From NCBI GenBank assembly GCA_963580455.1, contig OY756957.1:25388501-25452500 (forward strand): a stretch of 64,000 nucleotides of DNA. The letters run 5' to 3'. The stretch comes from Euonymus europaeus (lineage: Eukaryota; Streptophyta; Magnoliopsida; Celastrales; Celastraceae). Every line of letters starts with the position of its first letter. Position 1 is the stretch's first letter. The notes under the pieces are model-generated. The model did not search any database and was not told the origin of the DNA. It worked only from the letters and a program-made list of their open reading frames with translations. This document shows positions 60,291 through 64,000 of the stretch, piece after piece. A program made the position numbers and the translations under genes.

Positions 60291-62187
60291 TTGATCTCTC
60301 TTATGTTTTGCCATTTTAGGGTCAAACTTTTTCTTGCCTTATATTCTGTTGCGGACTAGCGGTTGGTGATTATAAGGGTCTTTTTTAAGTCACCCCTTTT
60401 TCATGAATCTTTAGGGGTTCTGTTTCAATTTACTGTCACGGACTCATTTTGTATTTGTGTCTTTGTTCATAATGAATTAAGAGACAAAAAATGTCATTTT
60501 AAATTCCTGTTAGTGTCTCAAACACTCAATGACAAATTATCTATATTATTTAATCCTCTTTTCATTGTGTTTAGACAAATTATCTATACTGAACATCTAT
60601 CATTCCGATTAAAGGTTATTGGTAGCATGCAATGTCATAAAATGGACGTTTTGTGAGGCGTTAACTTTAACTTTAAACAATTATTATGCGGCCAAAAATT
60701 AGAGCTTTATATATACAAAGAATATGGATGCATTGTTAGACATTAACTTTGACTTTAGACTCAAAGATTGTCCTGTCACATATATACAATTTATTTTGGT
60801 ATATGAATGCTTTCTGACGCATTAACTAAAACTTTACTCAAAAAAATAGACCAATGGCATATATAAAAATTCCTTTGCTACGTATTGCATTACAGATTTT
60901 TTTAGTTTAACTGCTTCACATGCAAGTTTGTTCAATTATTATGCCATGCAAGTAGTTTTCAAATCTACATTTTCTTATAATTGTTATGGTTTAATTTTTC
61001 TAAAACTGGTGTGTCTAAGTTTTTTCAATTCCTTTATATTTAACCTCCATTATGTCCTCTAAAAAAATGTATATTCTACCAATAATATTTTCAGCGTTCT
61101 TTTACTAGGATGGAAAAGGGGAGTCAAGTAGAAATAATAGAAGGATGAGAAAGCAATTTATGATGCAGCGTACAAACTTGGCCATACATAAAAAAGAACC
61201 TAACTATTCTTCCTCTGGGTCTGCTCGGCCCACAAAGAGGCGTAACACACGAACTAACATAATTGTATGTCATTTACTATACATGTATTTTGTACTTCAA
61301 GTGAACCTGAGGGTATCACAAATTAATATCATATTGTTATTGATGCCCTGAATATGTAGCTTATGTTGTTCAATTTTTGGTCGTAGTTTGGAAACTATCT
61401 GATGAGATAATCATTCAATACAGGACACGGTTGTAGGATTTCCGCCAGCAGTAGTGGCTAATGTCGACTTGCAGAGGAAGACAAATTACCTTATTGTACA
61501 CTAAAGTATGATCTCAAACTCTGCATAGTCTTATGCCTTGAAATTGTAAGACTTATATTAAGCTATCTAATTGATCATGTCCGATTATAATAATTTATTT
61601 TTGGGATTTGTTCTAACTATGTAGGTTCTCCATGTCTTTCATTTCGTCTCAAATCAGTTCAGAGCTTTATATGAGTGTAAGTTCATACTCATGATTGATG
61701 AATGCACATATTAAGCATCTCTCTTACTGGCTTTTGTAAGAAACTTACATGTAAAAAACTTGGAAAATTGATTTCCATCTTCCTTTTGAGAAGGAACCAA
61801 TAGAAAAATCCACATTTCTTGGTCAAATAATTTTTTGTTATTGTATGAAGGATTAGTGTGTCTTTTATGATGCTCTGTTCATGGCTGTGCAAGATCTTTA
61901 TGCCATCAATAACCAAATATGAGCTTTTAAAGATTATACACGAGTTCTTATGGTTTGTAAGATTATGAGATTGTGTTTATACTTTTCTAAATATTTATTT
62001 GGTTTACATTTTTCCTTTGTCCTTTTGGCTGTTTTCTATTATGTTCATCAATTGGGCTTGTGAGAACTTGCTCATTGTCGTAGAGAAAACAAAAATGAAG
62101 AGCGTCATTCCAAAAATAACCCGTCATACCTTATCCTGATGAGCAAGGTCATTACAGTCTTGCCTCAATTTCTGCATCTCCATGTCC
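60291..62187. other. Helitron interior with gene-like debris
   Basis: AT-rich. A splice-flanked open stretch at about 61111-61264 translates to a basic peptide (RPTKRRNTRTNII near its end), followed after a short intron-like gap by VVGFPPAVVANVDLQRKTNY and a stop at about 61505. It looks like the last two exons of an unknown gene carried along, but I recognise no family. Confidence 0.4.
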
Positions 62188-62223
62188 ATAACACTCCCGT
62201 GCAACGCACGGGTTATATGCTAG
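62188..62223 (+). mobile_element. Helitron 3' terminus
   Basis: CCCGTGCAACGCACGGG forms a hairpin with a short loop, followed by TTATATG and CTAG, then T in the flank. This is the standard plant Helitron 3' end: a GC-rich hairpin a few bases before CTRR, with insertion between A and T. The element must extend left of this point; I could not locate the matching 5' TC end. Confidence 0.88.
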
Positions 62224-63740
62224 TAGAATATATGATCGAACAAATATTTATTATTGAAAAATTATTATTGTTTATAAATTATTAGGGCAATCACAATAGT
62301 GGAGAGTTGATATCAATTGTAATGATACAATTTTGATGGCCAACAAAATGTATTGAAAATTTGAAATATATATTTTATTAATGTGTCTGTAATGAGAGAC
62401 GTGTTTTGTTGATATGAGTGAGTATGTAACTTTATTTTTTATGTAATATAGATGAAACTCAATATCTAATTTTAATGCGCCAGAAAAATTTTGTTGTTGT
62501 TAATTGCTCTAAAAACACATTGGCTGTCAATTCCACGCCATAATCATTCGCTGCATGCATATGCCAATTTCAAAGCCAAGCTAATCCCTGAAAGCAAATG
62601 CAATGGTAGTTGGCAGTGCTTTAGGGGGGAAAAATAATATATGAGAATCTGTGTTATTGTTGATGTGTTTGTATTGATATTTGTGTTTTGTTGATTTAGT
62701 TGTATTGAGAAATGTGTTTTGGTGATGTGGATGAGTATATGGCTTAACTTTTTATACAAGATGTAGGTCTCAGTATTGATTTTGGTATAGTTTTGTTGGA
62801 GAATAGATGTGAATGGAAGTGATTTTGTATTAGGATATGTGTTTTGTTAATCTGACTGTATTGAAATGTATGTTTATGCTGATTTGATTGTATTGAAAGT
62901 GTTTTTGTGTAATAGAAGTGATACTCAATTGAAAGAATTGATATTTTGCATTGTTGCATTTGCTCTGACCAGTTTAACCAGCTAGCCATGACCCACTTGT
63001 CAATAATTTCATTTTTTTTTCTTTCTCAATAATGTGAGACCTATTTTTAGCATACAACATTTAATACATTTTGCTATCGCTTTTCATAAGTTATTTCTTT
63101 CATTTACATGTTCAATTTCATATATCATATATCATATATGTACACAATTGTATAGATATAGGCTTAATTGGTTGATAATAATAACAAATAATATACAAGT
63201 TTCATTAATGCACACTATGTTTTTGATTTAAAATATGAATGCAAAATAATATTTCCTTCAAGATTAAGAAACTACTAGTATATTTTAGGCGATGCGAAAA
63301 TAAGATGGATCCGGAAGTTACACAATTTATTTAAAATAAATATCAATGACTTGCTCTCCAAATATCAATGACCACCAAACTGCAGCTTTTTTGTTTCAAT
63401 TGATTTGATGACCTAGAGGCGAAGGATTGGGTTTAAAATATGTGAGTTTGTTTAGTGCATCTTGTAGCAAAATTATATTAAAATATGTATTTTATTGATG
63501 TGATTTTTTTCATTGATGTGAATAAAAATGTAGCTTCAATTTTGTAATAAAGATGAGGTCTAATATTAATTTTGACGTAAATTTAATTGAGAGAATATGA
63601 AGTAAAATGAATTTTTTGACTTGACTAAAATGGAGAGAAAAATATATAGAGATTTATGTTTTATTTGGCAGACTGTATTAAGAGACATGTTTTGTTTGAT
63701 GAATATGTGACTTTTTTTTTTGTATAAGGATTGGGTATAC
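62224..63740. repeat. Cluster of related MITE-like repeats
   Basis: Related sequence appears at about 62284-62511, 62640-62970 and 63450-63740: phrases such as GTATTGAGAAATGTGTTTTG, GTTGATGTG, GAGTATGTAACTT and a line ending in CTCAATAT(T/C)AATTTTGAT recur in the same order. The first copy starts AGGGCAATCACAATAGTGG and ends near TTAATTGCTCTAA, inverted over the GGGCAAT/ATTGCTC core and set against TTA/TAA, as Harbinger/Tourist-type MITEs are. Borders of the other copies are approximate. Confidence 0.6.
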
Positions 63741-64000
63741 CAGTTTTTTTATTCATCTCGAAGTTCAAAAATCACCTAGGACAAGCTGACAGCGAGGAAT
63801 GAAGAAAACTTAGGCAACCTAATAAGCATATTAGATATCCTATATAAGAAGATTCATGCTCGACTTAAAGGAGAAGTGCAACAGCAAAATAGATCAAAAG
63901 GACATCAGTAACTGCAAGCCTTATCATACAAAAGATGTTGAGTTCATAACATGACTATAGACTATCTGATGCAGTGCACAGCTACATGAGTATTCTTCAG
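63741..64000. other. No feature seen
   Basis: I see no coding frame, RNA gene or repeat that I can support in the last 260 bases. Confidence 0.5.

Overview
This window is nuclear DNA of a flowering plant, most likely a eudicot. The evidence is split genes with GT..AG introns, AT-rich introns and spacers, plant-only families (class I formin, DEL-type E2F, ALDH10, GTD-binding/DUF593 proteins), and plant transposon debris (Stowaway-like MITE, hAT-like MITE, a Helitron 3' end). Exon models were assembled by hand from reading frame, splice sites and remembered family sequence; no alignment was run.

Layout. 1-5.4 kb: 3' part of ELF5/WBP11 (+), cut by the window edge. 7.2-8.1 kb: a dynein light chain LC8-type gene (+) with a 33-residue tandem repeat. 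8.6-10.3 kb: a membrane-anchored GTD-binding (DUF593, myosin-binding) protein (-). 10.3-14.4 kb: spacer with a large foldback repeat and a nested hAT-like MITE. 14.46 kb: first exon of a small membrane protein (+), followed by a 370-bp hairpin repeat. 18.9-20.7 kb: a four-exon small conserved protein (-). 21-23.1 kb: AT-rich repeat element. 24.1-25.8 kb: broken, intron-containing pseudogene of a KONJAC/GMPPA-like nucleotidyltransferase (+). 27-30.1 kb: atypical E2F (DEL type, -), head to head with APC8/CDC23 (+, 30.5-34.4 kb) across a 420-bp spacer holding an E2F-type site. 36.1-39.0 kb: class I formin (+). 39-43 kb: spacer with a duplicated RING half-domain. 43.8-45.1 kb: NOT4-type RING protein (-). 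48.1-54.5 kb: 15-exon ALDH10 aminoaldehyde/betaine aldehyde dehydrogenase with a peroxisomal SKL end (-). 54.5-64 kb: gene-poor, with a Stowaway-like MITE, three exons of an ABCB28-like transporter, 508-bp tandem repeats, a Helitron 3' terminus at 62223, and a cluster of related MITE-like repeats.

Themes. DEL proteins act as E2F-site repressors and APC8 is a core APC/C subunit, so the divergent pair joins two arms of the endocycle/mitosis switch. Short local tandem duplications of about 90-500 bp recur across the window, inside coding sequence (dynein light chain, formin), in introns (DEL twice, ALDH10) and in spacers; one of the DEL copies reproduces a 3' splice site with the start of its exon. 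The repeat-rich right end looks like Helitron-type capture of a transporter gene fragment.
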